Numbered from the stretch's first letter, positions 18,032 through 26,813 are shown. The stretch: 64,000 nucleotides of DNA from DATFVA01 sp963743325 (GCA_963743325.1 CAVUOZ010000010.1:186001-250000), one strand, 5' to 3'. Translations and numbers: made by a program. The notes: generated from the letters alone by a model not told the origin.

Positions 18032-19285
18032 ATGACAAAGTACTATTCAGTTATACTTTTTCTGGTAATCTCTTTCCTGATTACTGACATCTGTGCTCAG
18101 TGTAAAAAGATAGTAGAGAATCATCTCCTTATAAATGCAGTCTTAAAAAACACCTTTCATCTGGAAGATAATAATCTGGAAATATTTTATGATCAGACAG
18201 GTGGAGCAACAACAAACGGATACGCTTCACAGGATTTTGAAGCAATGTTTGATTCATTCGATTGCCAGGCTGCTGACGATTTTCCAGCTGATTACGGCGC
18301 TATAATAAACAAGGTATTTGTAATCGGCAGCTATTTTAGCGGTGGACCGGCAGAAGGTTTTAATATCTACTTCTATCTGGACAACGCAGGGATACCGGGG
18401 ACACAGGTATATTATGCCTATGATCAGCCATATACATTTGACAGTACAGGCTTGTTTACCATATCACTCGACACATTTGCAGTATTACCCCCCGGTCATT
18501 ATTGGGTCTCAGTTCAGTGCCGTATGGATTTTTCTATCGGCGGGCAGTGGTACTGGCACCAGGTTACCGGTTCTTATGGTTATACAGCTCAATGGCAAAA
18601 CCCGGGTGGTGCCTGGCTTGCTGGCTGTACAACCTGGGGTTCAATTCAAGACTGCATAGATGCTGTCGGTACGGATATGGCCTTTGCTCTGTCTTGTGTA
18701 CTTGTGCCTGTTGAATTGATATCATTTAGTGCCTCCGCAAATGACGGAAAAGTATTCTTGACCTGGTCAACAGCGACAGAGACAAATAACAGGGGATTTG
18801 AAATTCAAAGAAACAGCAACCGGAATAACTGGAGTGAAATTGGATTCATTGACGGATACGGAACAACATCTGAAAAGCATAACTATTCATTTCCAGATAA
18901 GGATATTAAACCCGGGAAATATCAGTATCGTCTTAAGCAAATTGATCTTAGCGGTGAGTATAATTATTCAGAAATTATTGAAATGAATTTAGAAATACCC
19001 GGAGCATTTGAGTTAGAACAAAACTACCCGAATCCATTTAACCCGAGTACAAAAATAAGTTGGCAATCGCCAGTAGGCGGTTGGCAAACATTAAAAGTTT
19101 ATGATATTCTGGGAACAGAGGTTGCAACTCTCGTCAATGAATACAAACCGGCAGGTAGTTATGACCTTGAATTCAATGCTTCAAATTTACAAAGCGGTGT
19201 GTATTTCTACAGAATACAAGCCACGCCTAACGGCGGTCAAGCCGGGAGTCTTGCTCAGACGAAGAAGATGATCCTGCTTAAATAA
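18032..19285 (+). CDS. Secreted protein with fibronectin-III-like and T9SS sorting domains
   Basis: The product has 417 residues. ATG at 18032 is preceded by AAAGGAGG and begins a signal peptide (KYYSVILFLVISFLITDICAQ); the frame extends upstream, but across the leader element. Residues about 45-220 (ASQDFEAMFDSFDCQAADDFPAD, FNIYFYLDNAGIPG, PGHYWVSVQ) form a beta-sandwich region resembling pre-peptidase/choice-of-anchor domains. A fibronectin-III-like domain follows (VPVELISFSASANDGKVFL, ATETNNRGFEIQR), then a T9SS tail (EQNYPNPFNPSTKISW to TKKMILLK). PNGGQAGS is inserted in the last hairpin. The role is unknown beyond likely surface display. Confidence 0.85.
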   Translation: MTKYYSVILFLVISFLITDICAQCKKIVENHLLINAVLKNTFHLEDNNLEIFYDQTGGATTNGYASQDFEAMFDSFDCQAADDFPADYGAIINKVFVIGSYFSGGPAEGFNIYFYLDNAGIPGTQVYYAYDQPYTFDSTGLFTISLDTFAVLPPGHYWVSVQCRMDFSIGGQWYWHQVTGSYGYTAQWQNPGGAWLAGCTTWGSIQDCIDAVGTDMAFALSCVLVPVELISFSASANDGKVFLTWSTATETNNRGFEIQRNSNRNNWSEIGFIDGYGTTSEKHNYSFPDKDIKPGKYQYRLKQIDLSGEYNYSEIIEMNLEIPGAFELEQNYPNPFNPSTKISWQSPVGGWQTLKVYDILGTEVATLVNEYKPAGSYDLEFNASNLQSGVYFYRIQATPNGGQAGSLAQTKKMILLK

Positions 19286-19307
19286 AATTTACTCAAATAT
19301 TTCCTGC

Positions 19308-19357
19308 CCGGTAACACCCCGTTACCGGTTTACCCGCCAATTGGCGGGGTTTATTTA
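19308..19357 (+). terminator. Tandem terminators
   Basis: CCGGTAAC/GTTACCGG is followed directly by CCCGCCAATTGGCGGGG and TTTATTT. Two terminator families present separately elsewhere are thus fused here. Confidence 0.8.
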
Positions 19358-19367
19358 AACAATCTAA

Positions 19368-19494
19368 TTGCTTCTATCAAAAATTTATAGCAGATTTAAT
19401 TAAGTAATTTCTCTCTACTCCGAGAGTGTCAGAAGACAGGGCAGGATTACTGTTACATGCCGAAGATACACACCGATAACTCTCCCGAAGCAGA
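19368..19494 (+). promoter_or_regulatory. Conserved leader element, copy 5
   Basis: TTGCTTCTATCAAAAATTTATAG and TAAGTAATTTCTC form the AT-rich half. The leader half has TCTACTCCGAGAG, TGCCGAAG, CACCGATAAC and CTCTCCCGAAGCAGA. The TTTTAGAG block is diverged. It ends 38 nt before the start at 19533. Confidence 0.65.
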
Positions 19495-19532
19495 CTGCTG
19501 TAATGAAAATACATATTTCAGTGGGAGGCTTT

Positions 19533-20873
19533 ATGAAAAGATTCTTTCAGGCTTTGTTATTTATTATTTTTCTATCCGGATTACTTCCGGGACAATGGCA
19601 GCAGCAACCGACTAATTTACCTGACCTGGCTTATCCCAGTTCAATTGATGCAGTTGATAATAATGTATGCTGGGCTGCTGCGACAAAATACCCCGGGTTA
19701 TCATATCTCGGTTATATAAAAACAACGAATGCAGGAGTAAACTGGATATGTGATACCATTTTTACTGCAACCGGAATGTTCAATACAATCTGTGCAATAG
19801 ATGCCAATACGGCTTATGTTTCAATAAAAGATGCGGGTTCTGCCGGCAGAATCTTTAAAACATCGGACGGAGGGAATAACTGGATACAGCAAAATGCTGC
19901 ATTTACCGTCATTAATGATGCTCCGCTTTTTATACACTTTTTTGATTTAAGCAATGGGGCTGCTATCGGTGCCCGGCAGGGAAATTATTTTGAAATTTTC
20001 ATAACATCTGATGCCGGAAATAACTGGAATAAGGTTCCCGATGCTTCTATACCGGTCTTATATACTAACGAGGCTATTTTTTGTGATGATTATGCATTTG
20101 CCGGTAATTCAATCTGGTTTCTTACCAGTGAATCAAGGATTTTCAGAAGCACTGATAAAGGTTTGACATGGACATCTATAAATTCACCTCAAAGCTTTAG
20201 CGGCGGCAATCCGAATATTGCATTTGAAAACGAAAATACCGGGCTGCTCCTGGCAAACTGGAATAGTCTCTGGAGAACTACGGATGGAGGATTAAACTGG
20301 ACTTCTTTGTCCTACAGCGGATCCATTTTTCTAAGGTATATGTGTTATGTGACGGGTACTGCCGCTTCCTATATGCTGGCTTCGCAGTCGGGTTCGGTTT
20401 ATACCCTGGACTGTGGAAACAGCTTCACGGCTGTCGATTCATCAAGTCATTTTACTTTAGATTTTTCGACACCCTCCACAGGATGGGCAAACGGATCAGT
20501 TCCCGGAGTAATATATAAATGGGCTGGTCAGCCCTTACCCATTAAAGATAATTATAAATTTGTAAATACATTCTCACTTGACCAGAACTATCCTAATCCT
20601 TTTAACCCTTCCACAAAAATAAGTTGGCAATCGCCGGTAGGCAGTTGGCAAACATTAAAAGTTTATGATATTCTGGGAAGAGAAGTTGCAACACTCGTCA
20701 ATGAGTACAGACAAGCTGGAAAGTATGAAACGGAATTTAATGCATCATCGATTCCTAGCGGAGTTTATTTCTATCAATTAAAGAGCACGCCTCCCGGCGG
20801 GCAGGCAGGAGATCCTCCGACAAGCTTAGGACAGGTTTTTATTCAGACGAAGAAGATGATCCTCCTCCGTTAG
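19533..20873 (+). CDS. Secreted BNR/Ycf48-like propeller with T9SS sorting domain
   Basis: The product has 446 residues. ATG at 19533 has GGGAGG seven bases upstream and begins a signal peptide (FFQALLFIIFLSGLLPGQW). The frame opens ten codons earlier but without a ribosome site. Blades with GYIKTTNAGVNWICD, RIFKTSDGGNNWIQQ, RIFRSTDKGLTWTSI and SLWRTTDGGLNWTSL show a sialidase/Ycf48-like propeller (about residues 25-340). The T9SS domain is DQNYPNPFNPSTKISW to TKKMILLR, with a long in-frame insert (PPGGQAGDPPTSLGQVF) in its last hairpin. Its end is nearly identical to that of the 18032 gene (SWQSPVGxWQTLKVYDIL). Confidence 0.88.
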   Translation: MKRFFQALLFIIFLSGLLPGQWQQQPTNLPDLAYPSSIDAVDNNVCWAAATKYPGLSYLGYIKTTNAGVNWICDTIFTATGMFNTICAIDANTAYVSIKDAGSAGRIFKTSDGGNNWIQQNAAFTVINDAPLFIHFFDLSNGAAIGARQGNYFEIFITSDAGNNWNKVPDASIPVLYTNEAIFCDDYAFAGNSIWFLTSESRIFRSTDKGLTWTSINSPQSFSGGNPNIAFENENTGLLLANWNSLWRTTDGGLNWTSLSYSGSIFLRYMCYVTGTAASYMLASQSGSVYTLDCGNSFTAVDSSSHFTLDFSTPSTGWANGSVPGVIYKWAGQPLPIKDNYKFVNTFSLDQNYPNPFNPSTKISWQSPVGSWQTLKVYDILGREVATLVNEYRQAGKYETEFNASSIPSGVYFYQLKSTPPGGQAGDPPTSLGQVFIQTKKMILLR

Positions 20874-20983
20874 CACTGCGGCGGACAGGTTTTGTTGAAA
20901 TAGTTTTAACAGAAGCTTGCCCCATCTAATACAAGCTCAATTTGCTAAAGGCGGGTTACCCCGACCTCTTGAAAAGAGTTCAG

Positions 20984-21012
20984 CCCGATGGCAACCAGTC
21001 ATCGGGTTTTTT
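20984..21012 (+). terminator. Terminator, CCCGATG family
   Basis: CCCGATG/CATCGGG with a 9-nt loop is followed by six Ts. GAAAAGAGTTCAG precedes it, as in the other members. Confidence 0.85.
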
Positions 21013-21097
21013 GTTGACTTCAATTCAATTTTTACAATTTCATGACAACACTGCTTTATCCATAGACTATTTTTCCTTCAGATTTTACGGAGCGGTT

Positions 21098-21964
21098 ATG
21101 AAAGTTTTATTAAGGTCTGCAGTAAAATATAAAGAGTGCAAAAAAAGATTATTCAAATATAAATTCAGGATAATTTTATTCCTAATCATTTATCCATATC
21201 TGGTTGGATTTGCTCCGGACACGACCAGCACTTCCGCCACTATTATCGAATTTTTAATAGGTACGGAAGGGCATTCCCGTGTTACATACGACTGTTCAGG
21301 AAACGTGACGGGTATGACCAAATATTCTTCCGTTGATTATGGTATTTCAGCTGCTCATAATATTGAGGGTTTGAAATTCGGAGCAAGAGCAGGCGGGTAC
21401 ATAGTTTTAAATCAGAAGAGCAATAATTCATATAACTATTATTATGATTACTCTGATCCTGCCGGAGAAAATAATACTACGGTATTTTATCTAAATCCAT
21501 TCATTGGAGGAGAAAATAAATATTTCGAATTTAATCTCGGAGTCGCAATTTTTTCCGGGAAAGCATATTGCGGAGATGAGTATACATACATACCATCCGG
21601 ATCTGTATATTCACCCCCGGGAAATGTGGGGGATTATTTTATTACTGAGGGGAGAATCCAGCCTTCCTGGGTGCTCAGGATTGGTAATAAAGAAAAATTT
21701 CATTTTTCAACTCAATATCTCAGTAGTGTTCCGATACTTTCCGGCGGAGGTATCGGCGATTTAGGTTTTGGTTTTGGAAGCACGGATAGCAGAAATTTAA
21801 CCTGGGTGGGAACTTCGGTTGGCCCGTATCAGAACTTTGGTTTATGTCTGAAACAAAACATTCAGGTTTCAGATAATTTGGATATTCTTCTCAGGGGCAG
21901 AGCAGGAGTTATAGAGGATAACTTTGAAGGTGGAATCTCCGCAGGATTACGAATTAATTTATAA
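21098..21964 (+). CDS. Putative outer-membrane beta-barrel protein
   Basis: The product has 288 residues. ATG at 21098 follows GGAGCGG; codons upstream in the frame run through the terminator and are rejected. A basic N-terminus (KYKECKKRLFKYKFR) precedes a hydrophobic stretch (IILFLIIYPYLVGFA), an unusually long signal or anchor. The rest alternates short strands and Gly/Asn/Tyr turns and ends in an aromatic/hydrophobic strand (FEGGISAGLRINL), as outer-membrane barrels do. No family is recognised. No leader element precedes it. Confidence 0.6.
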   Translation: MKVLLRSAVKYKECKKRLFKYKFRIILFLIIYPYLVGFAPDTTSTSATIIEFLIGTEGHSRVTYDCSGNVTGMTKYSSVDYGISAAHNIEGLKFGARAGGYIVLNQKSNNSYNYYYDYSDPAGENNTTVFYLNPFIGGENKYFEFNLGVAIFSGKAYCGDEYTYIPSGSVYSPPGNVGDYFITEGRIQPSWVLRIGNKEKFHFSTQYLSSVPILSGGGIGDLGFGFGSTDSRNLTWVGTSVGPYQNFGLCLKQNIQVSDNLDILLRGRAGVIEDNFEGGISAGLRINL

Positions 21965-22035
21965 TAGTCCTTATATAAAGAAATCGATAAGGATATATTA
22001 TTGTTTTATTAAAAAATAGTTCTTAAACAATTTAA

Positions 22036-22162
22036 TTGCTTCTATCAAAAATTTATAGCAAATTAAAATAAGTAATTTCTCTCTACTCTAAGAGGGCAAG
22101 GGTTTTAGAGTTAATTACAGTTACATACCGAAGAAAACATACAGATTACTCTCTCGAAGCAG
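22036..22162 (+). promoter_or_regulatory. Conserved leader element, copy 6
   Basis: This is a near-consensus promoter half (TTGCTTCTATCAAAAATTTATAG, CAAATTAAAATAAG). The leader half has TCTACTCTAAGAGGGCAAGGG, ATACCGAAG and CTCTCTCGAAGCAG. The element is intact although the gene behind it is a 38-codon stub. Confidence 0.65.
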
Positions 22163-22203
22163 TTTACCCGAACACAATTCATATAATTTTTTTGTGAAGG
22201 AGG

Positions 22204-22320
22204 ATGAAGGCAAAGCAGGTCTATCAATTATTTTTTGGCTTTATCCTTGGCTGGCAATTTGCTCTAACAGGACAAGATATCGCCGGAAGAATTGAAGGAC
22301 TAATGGCTGCCCCCAGGTGA
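22204..22320 (+). pseudogene. Truncated exported-protein gene behind an intact leader
   Basis: GAAGGAGG and ATG start a 38-residue frame: a signal peptide (VYQLFFGFILGWQFALTGQ) and then DIAGRIEGLMAAPR and a stop. The start of the mature part resembles the N-terminus of exported serine hydrolases of the beta-lactamase type (DIxxRIExLM), but nothing matching that family follows. It is probably a deleted gene whose leader, ribosome site and signal peptide survive. Confidence 0.5.
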
Positions 22321-22438
22321 ATTGAGATAAAGGATAATCAAAGCCTTCGAAATTCATCAGATTCTCATACCGGATATAAGATGCGACATAAGTTAAATCT
22401 TTTGTTACATAGTTGATAGTTAGTGCCCCCCTTTAAAT
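22321..22438. other. Non-coding remainder before the next lipoprotein
   Basis: No open frame continues the truncated gene, and nothing recognisable is left of its downstream part. Confidence 0.4.
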
Positions 22439-22479
22439 GTTTTATTTGTGATGTGCTTTTTAGTCAATAAAACATCACA
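22439..22479 (+). other. Possible pseudoknot ahead of a lipoprotein start
   Basis: GTTTTATT (22439) can pair with AATAAAAC (22466), and TGTGATGT (22447) with ACATCACA (22472). The order A-B-A'-B' is that of an H-type pseudoknot; the two 3' arms share two bases. It lies a few bases before the AGGAG ribosome site of the 22496 gene. The AT-rich first stem could be chance. Confidence 0.35.
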
Positions 22480-22495
22480 AAATTAGGAGTGTGCA

Positions 22496-22978
22496 ATGAA
22501 AAAGATAATTTTTACCCTCGTTTCTCTATTTATCCTTTTTGCCGGGTGCAAAGAGAATATAATAGATCCGGTTACTCAGGATTCTTTAAATAAAATCCCA
22601 ACAACAAATTCTACAACTGTCCAACAGGGTAAAATTCTATTGGAAGGTATCCTTAATGATCCAAGTGTGCCTTTTGTGGAATATTATAATCTGAATGGAT
22701 ATGTACTGTATGAACTCAGATTGCTTAGCGGACCTGAACCTATTGCCAAAATATCTTTATCATTATCAGTTAATGCTACTTTGAAAGATATCAGAGGAAA
22801 TGAAATTGGATCTGTTTTTGGTACCGCTACCGATACACTATATGTAAATGAATTTGGAAGTCTGCTTGAAATATCTTTTCCGGTTCAGGGAATTGGAAAT
22901 AACCACGGGCTGGTTTGCAGCTTTTTTATCACATCGGATAGTATAATCTTAAGCGGAAGATGGCTTGCAATCAAATAA
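22496..22978 (+). CDS. Putative lipoprotein, unknown function
   Basis: The product has 160 residues with lipobox LFAGCKEN (Cys at about residue 18) and AGGAG upstream of the ATG. The mature part is beta-rich with a low-complexity linker (NKIPTTNSTTVQQGK). A single Ig-like or lipocalin-like sandwich is plausible (GYVLYELRLLSG, KISLSLSVNATLKDIRGNEIGS, LEISFPVQG) but not assignable. The likely location is the periplasmic face of a membrane. A potential pseudoknot overlaps its untranslated region. Confidence 0.7.
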   Translation: MKKIIFTLVSLFILFAGCKENIIDPVTQDSLNKIPTTNSTTVQQGKILLEGILNDPSVPFVEYYNLNGYVLYELRLLSGPEPIAKISLSLSVNATLKDIRGNEIGSVFGTATDTLYVNEFGSLLEISFPVQGIGNNHGLVCSFFITSDSIILSGRWLAIK

Positions 22979-23097
22979 AAAAGGCAGTTAAATCAATTTA
23001 TGGACCGTGGTATTTGAAAATTTTGAGATATTGAAAGAGAGTTGGAATAGTGGCATATACTGATGTAGAAATACATCAGAGCAATGCACACTCACTA

Positions 23098-23125
23098 AAG
23101 CTCCGCTTGATTAAGGGCGGAGCTT
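23098..23125 (+). terminator. Hairpin after the 22496 lipoprotein
   Basis: AAGCTCCGC/GCGGAGCTT is a 9-bp perfect stem with a 10-nt loop, followed by GTATATA rather than a T-run. A second hairpin, TGATGT/ACATCA, lies at about 23061-23078. Confidence 0.5.
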
Positions 23126-23180
23126 GTATATAGATTCTTAAAATATGTTAAGCGGAGATTACAATAAAAGATTATTATCA

Positions 23181-23301
23181 ATCTTGTTTTTCATTTTGTT
23201 CAAATTAAAATAATTTTCCTCTACTCCGAGGGAGCAAGAGTTTTAGAGTTTGGTAACTGTTACATAGAGAAGTTGCACATTAATAACTCTCCCGAAGCAG
23301 A
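23181..23301 (+). promoter_or_regulatory. Conserved leader element, copy 7
   Basis: The promoter half is diverged (CTTGTTTTTCATTTTGTTCAAA). The leader half is close to consensus: CTACTCCGAGGGAGCAAG, TTTTAGAGTTTGG, AACTCTCCCGAAGCAGA. GGGAG can pair with CTCCC. It ends 40 nt before the start at 23342. Confidence 0.6.
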
Positions 23302-23341
23302 CTCCTGCACAAATAATAAATATTTCAAAAGGAGACTTGCT

Positions 23342-24910
23342 ATGTTGAATGTAAAGAAACCCCGGTATAAGGGAAAAACACTTCTTCAGATTCTCTTCTT
23401 CTTTATTCTGTATATATGTACTGCGGTTTCGCAGGATATAATTCATCTTACTATGACGCCGGAAAAAGAACCGGGAATTCAGAAGCCGGATATATATGGT
23501 TTTCAGGCTTTAAATGATAAAGAAATCTTATTGATGGAAATCAAAACCGGTGATTTGAAGACATACCCGGGAAACCTGCGTGAAGAATTTTACAAAGATG
23601 CAAGAATTAATGTGGAGGATACAAGGTCAGCAATTAACAAAACGATACTTGATAATGGGTTTTTGTTAGTAGAAAAAATTGATCAATTCTGGTATGATTC
23701 TGCCTGGGTTAATAACAATAAGGATTCATACCTGTATGACGCTGCCAATAATGCTACCGAATTGCTCCATCAAAAATGGGGGAGTATTTCCTGGGTGAAT
23801 TACTGCAAATATTTTTACACGTATGACGGAAACCATAACATCACTGAACGGATTCATCAATGCTGGGATGGTTCTGTCTGGGTGAATGATGCTAAGTGTT
23901 CAACAATATATGATCCCAGCAATAACCAGATTGAATGGCTCCATCAGACCTGGGAAGGTTCTGCCTGGGTTAATAAAAATAAGGTTTCATATACATATGA
24001 TGAAAACAATAACAGGATTGGAGGGCTTTGCCAATGCTGGACCGGGTCCGGCTGGTTAAATGAGTATAAGTGTTCATTCACATATAACGGAAACAATAAA
24101 ATTATTATATGGCTCATTCAATACTGGAATCACTGTACCTGGGTGAATGAGTATATCGAATCATATATTTATGACGGGAATAATAATATGATTGAACAGC
24201 TCTATAGCGACTGGAATAATTCTATGTGGATGAATAATGCCAGATCAACATATACATATGACGGTAACAATAATCTGACAGAAGATCTTTTTCAGTACTG
24301 GAATGCTTCTGCCTGGGTGAATGACTCTCAGTGTTCAATGATGTATGACGGCAATAATAACCGGGTTGAATGGCTCCATCAAATTTGGAATGGCTATGCC
24401 TGGGAAAACGGAAATAAGGTTTTATACACTTATAATGGGAACAATAAACGGATTGAAGAGCTCGGTCAAATATGGAGTGATTCTGCCTGGATCGATTACT
24501 CTGAGTATTTATATACTTATGACTGGAACAACAATCTTACAGAATGGCATGCTCTTATTTGGGATGGTTCTGCATGGATAAATAGTAATCAGTATTTATA
24601 CTCATATATGCCTGCTACATCAGTAAATGAAAATTTAATTTCTGTGATTTCTTATACTTTGTTAAATAACTATCCGAATCCTTTTAACCCTTCGACTAAG
24701 ATTAGCTGGCAGTTGCCGGCAGGAGGTCAGGTCTCATTAAAGGTTTATGATTTATTAGGCAATGAGGTCGCCGCATTAGTTAATGAAGAAAAACCATCAG
24801 GAATTTATGAGGTTATTTTTGAGGCATCGGACCTCGCCAGCGGAGTTTATTTCTATCAATTAAAAACAGGAAGTTTTGCGCAGACAAAAAAAATGTTGTT
24901 GTTGAAATAA
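23342..24910 (+). CDS. Secreted WD/YD-like repeat protein with T9SS sorting domain (paralogue 2)
   Basis: The product has 522 residues. ATG at 23342 has AAAAGGAG eight bases upstream; the 23 upstream in-frame codons cross the leader and are excluded. The signal peptide is TLLQILFFFILYICTAVSQ. Eleven 29-residue repeats (QxWxGSAWVNxxKxxYTYDGNNNxxExL) occupy about residues 115-430, followed by a T9SS domain (LNNYPNPFNPSTKISW to TKKMLLLK). The repeats are much more diverged than in the gene at 9043 and contain several Cys residues (YCKYF, AKCST, YKCSF). The N-terminal region (DARINVEDTRSAINKT) aligns with the other two paralogues. Confidence 0.87.
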   Translation: MLNVKKPRYKGKTLLQILFFFILYICTAVSQDIIHLTMTPEKEPGIQKPDIYGFQALNDKEILLMEIKTGDLKTYPGNLREEFYKDARINVEDTRSAINKTILDNGFLLVEKIDQFWYDSAWVNNNKDSYLYDAANNATELLHQKWGSISWVNYCKYFYTYDGNHNITERIHQCWDGSVWVNDAKCSTIYDPSNNQIEWLHQTWEGSAWVNKNKVSYTYDENNNRIGGLCQCWTGSGWLNEYKCSFTYNGNNKIIIWLIQYWNHCTWVNEYIESYIYDGNNNMIEQLYSDWNNSMWMNNARSTYTYDGNNNLTEDLFQYWNASAWVNDSQCSMMYDGNNNRVEWLHQIWNGYAWENGNKVLYTYNGNNKRIEELGQIWSDSAWIDYSEYLYTYDWNNNLTEWHALIWDGSAWINSNQYLYSYMPATSVNENLISVISYTLLNNYPNPFNPSTKISWQLPAGGQVSLKVYDLLGNEVAALVNEEKPSGIYEVIFEASDLASGVYFYQLKTGSFAQTKKMLLLK

Positions 24911-24933
24911 TTATCGAAAAGGTTCGCACTTTA

Positions 24934-24956
24934 CCCGCCAATTGGCGGGGTTTTTT
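24934..24956 (+). terminator. Terminator, CCCGCCAATTGGCGGG family
   Basis: The full palindrome CCCGCCAATTGGCGGGG is followed by six Ts, 23 bases after the stop. Confidence 0.85.
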
Positions 24957-25423
24957 ATTTTAAGGATCGACAGACTTGCCTGATGAAGGCAGGTTTAACG
25001 GATTAACGCTTCTTTGCATCAGGAAAAAACTAAAAGGCAGTTTACAATATTCAGAGAATTGACTGGATTAAATGATCTTTTTGATTGTGTCTTTTTAAGA
25101 TATCAACCGGGAACTCGTTCAAGTATTTCTTTTGTGTATTAGAAATCACAATAAAGGAATGGTTACCCAAAACTATTGTTTCTTAATTAATTAAAATTGA
25201 TATTAAATGGTTATTAATATGTCTACAGCTTCAGATCCGGATAGTATTTATTTAACTCCAGGTAATCTCTCCACTCGGGGGCATGGATGCAGTACTCTAA
25301 TGAGTTCTGTATTTACATTTAAAATAAGTCCGTTTTAAAAACTACTTTAATACTCCAATTGACTGCACTTTCAAATCTGTTTTAAAAAACCTCATCAAGG
25401 AAGTGATAAAATGAAAGAATATT
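24957..25423. other. Intergenic region ahead of the RNase Z-like gene
   Basis: The dispersed CTTGCCTGATGAAGGCAGG palindrome repeat occupies 24964-25006. From 25010 to 25423 nothing is recognisable apart from AAGGAAG before a short out-of-frame ATG at 25411. There is no leader element. Confidence 0.5.
24964..25006. repeat. Dispersed CTTGCC palindrome repeat
   Basis: GGATCGACAGACTTGCC, an imperfect GCCTGATGAAGGC palindrome, AGGTTTAACGGATTAA; it matches 7084-7130 in order and position after a terminator. Confidence 0.5.
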
Positions 25424-26368
25424 ATGAAAAACTTCTGTTACTTTGTTATAATCAGTATGATAATATCGGGGCAAATCAACGCAGGTAAAGATAGATTACA
25501 GGTTAATGAACCTGTTATAAAAGTTACGTTACTTGGTACAGGCACTCCTCAACCAATTATGGAACGTTTTGGTGCAAGTACTCTTGTTCAGGCAGGCAGC
25601 GAAACTTTACTCTTTGATGCCGGTCGCGGTTGTTTGCAAAGATTACGTCAAATAAAAGTATCCTATGATACAATTGATGCTCTTTTTCTAACACACCTGC
25701 ATTCAGACCATATTGTGGGTTTACCAGACTTATGGCTTACAGGATGGCTCACATCAAAGAGAGCTATACCGCTTAATGTATTTGGACCGGTAGGTACCGA
25801 TAATATGATTGAATATTTACAGAAGGCATTTGCTTTCGATATTAAAATAAGAATAGAAGATGATAAGGCGCCTGAGGAAGGCAGCAAACTCTTGGCTACT
25901 GAAATACAGCAGGGAGTTGTTTATGAAAAAAATGGAGTTAAAGTAATTGCATTTTTAGTAGACCATTATCCTGTTGTACCTGCTTTTGGATATAGAATAG
26001 AATATGACGGACATTCGGTTGTATTATCCGGCGATACACGATATTCGGAAAACTTAATCAAGTATGCAAAAGGAACAGATTTGTTAATACACGAAGTAAT
26101 TATTGCCCCTGACACATTAAGTAAATCAGATCCTAAATATAACATATTAGCTCATCACACTACTCCCGAGCAGGCCGGCAAAATTTTTAATGAAGTGAAA
26201 CCAAAACTTGCTGCATATTCACATATTGGAAAAATTTATGGGCATAATGAACAGGAGTTATTAAAACGAACGAAAGTAAATTACTCAGGACCGTTAATTA
26301 TAGGAGAAGATTTGATGAGCTTTTCAATTGGTGATTCAGTTTCAGTAAGTACATGGCAGAATAAATAA
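25424..26368 (+). CDS. Exported metallo-beta-lactamase-fold hydrolase of the RNase Z/AtsA type
   Basis: The product has 314 residues. A probable signal peptide (FCYFVIISMIISGQINAG) suggests export, unlike cytoplasmic tRNase Z. The fold starts KVTLLGTGTPQP. The metal motif THLHSDH is at residues 90-96, further ligands lie in VDHYPVVPAFGYR and LSGDTRYSENL, and the terminal His set is in AHHTTPEQAG and YSHIG. All are typical of the tRNase Z/arylsulfatase AtsA branch. The flexible exosite arm of true tRNase Z is not obvious, so a periplasmic esterase or lactonase-like role is as likely. An overlapping ATG at 25411 has the better ribosome site but opens another frame. Confidence 0.82.
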   Translation: MKNFCYFVIISMIISGQINAGKDRLQVNEPVIKVTLLGTGTPQPIMERFGASTLVQAGSETLLFDAGRGCLQRLRQIKVSYDTIDALFLTHLHSDHIVGLPDLWLTGWLTSKRAIPLNVFGPVGTDNMIEYLQKAFAFDIKIRIEDDKAPEEGSKLLATEIQQGVVYEKNGVKVIAFLVDHYPVVPAFGYRIEYDGHSVVLSGDTRYSENLIKYAKGTDLLIHEVIIAPDTLSKSDPKYNILAHHTTPEQAGKIFNEVKPKLAAYSHIGKIYGHNEQELLKRTKVNYSGPLIIGEDLMSFSIGDSVSVSTWQNK

Positions 26369-26769
26369 CTAGTGCAACAAAAGTATTTGCAAAAGAAGGG
26401 ATGATGTGTCTAATTATAAAGTTGATTTTAATGCGATAAATCCGTCAGACATTTTTATTTTTACAAATTAAATGCAGGGAGTTTTGCACTGACAATGGAA
26501 ATGAACCCTCTCAATTAGCAATTCAGCCGGTTCCGAAGAGCATGTCCGCCTCGTCTCCGATATGTCGGAGCGAGCAGGCAGTCAGGCTTGATTCAAGGCA
26601 GCAAGAGTTTTCACTTATTGAATTTCACAATAGTTTTCCCGATCCGGTAACACCCGTGCTACCAGGTATTTTATGGATTAGAGGATAAACGAATTTATCT
26701 AACTTAAATACGAAACTCTTAATATGATTTTATATAGAATTTTAAAAATCCTATAATACTGTGTAAAAT
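26369..26769. other. Intergenic region with CTD remnant and decayed terminator
   Basis: It contains the T9SS remnant at 26453, a CTCCGA/TCGGAG hairpin near 26555 and a degraded CCGGTAAC...ACCAGG arm pair near 26644. No gene is supported. Confidence 0.5.
26453..26518 (+). pseudogene. Decayed T9SS C-terminal domain remnant
   Basis: In frame it reads FYFYKLNAGSFALTMEMN before a stop, matching VYFYQLKTGSFAQTKKMLLL of the intact domains with several substitutions. It has no start, no upstream frame and no gene attached. Confidence 0.65.
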
Positions 26770-26797
26770 AAAGCGGCAGAAATAGTGCTGCCGCTTT
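26770..26797 (-). terminator. Bidirectional terminator of the 26814 gene
   Basis: AAAGCGGCAG/CTGCCGCTTT is a 10-bp perfect stem with an 8-nt loop. On the minus strand it continues ATTTT. It begins 17 bases past the stop. Confidence 0.8.
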
Positions 26798-26813
26798 TGT
26801 CGAGAGGGTATTG

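Noticed and set aside
25411..25488. ATG with a better ribosome site ahead of the RNase Z-like gene
   Set aside because: It opens a 25-codon frame in another register that stops early; the hydrolase must start at 25424.
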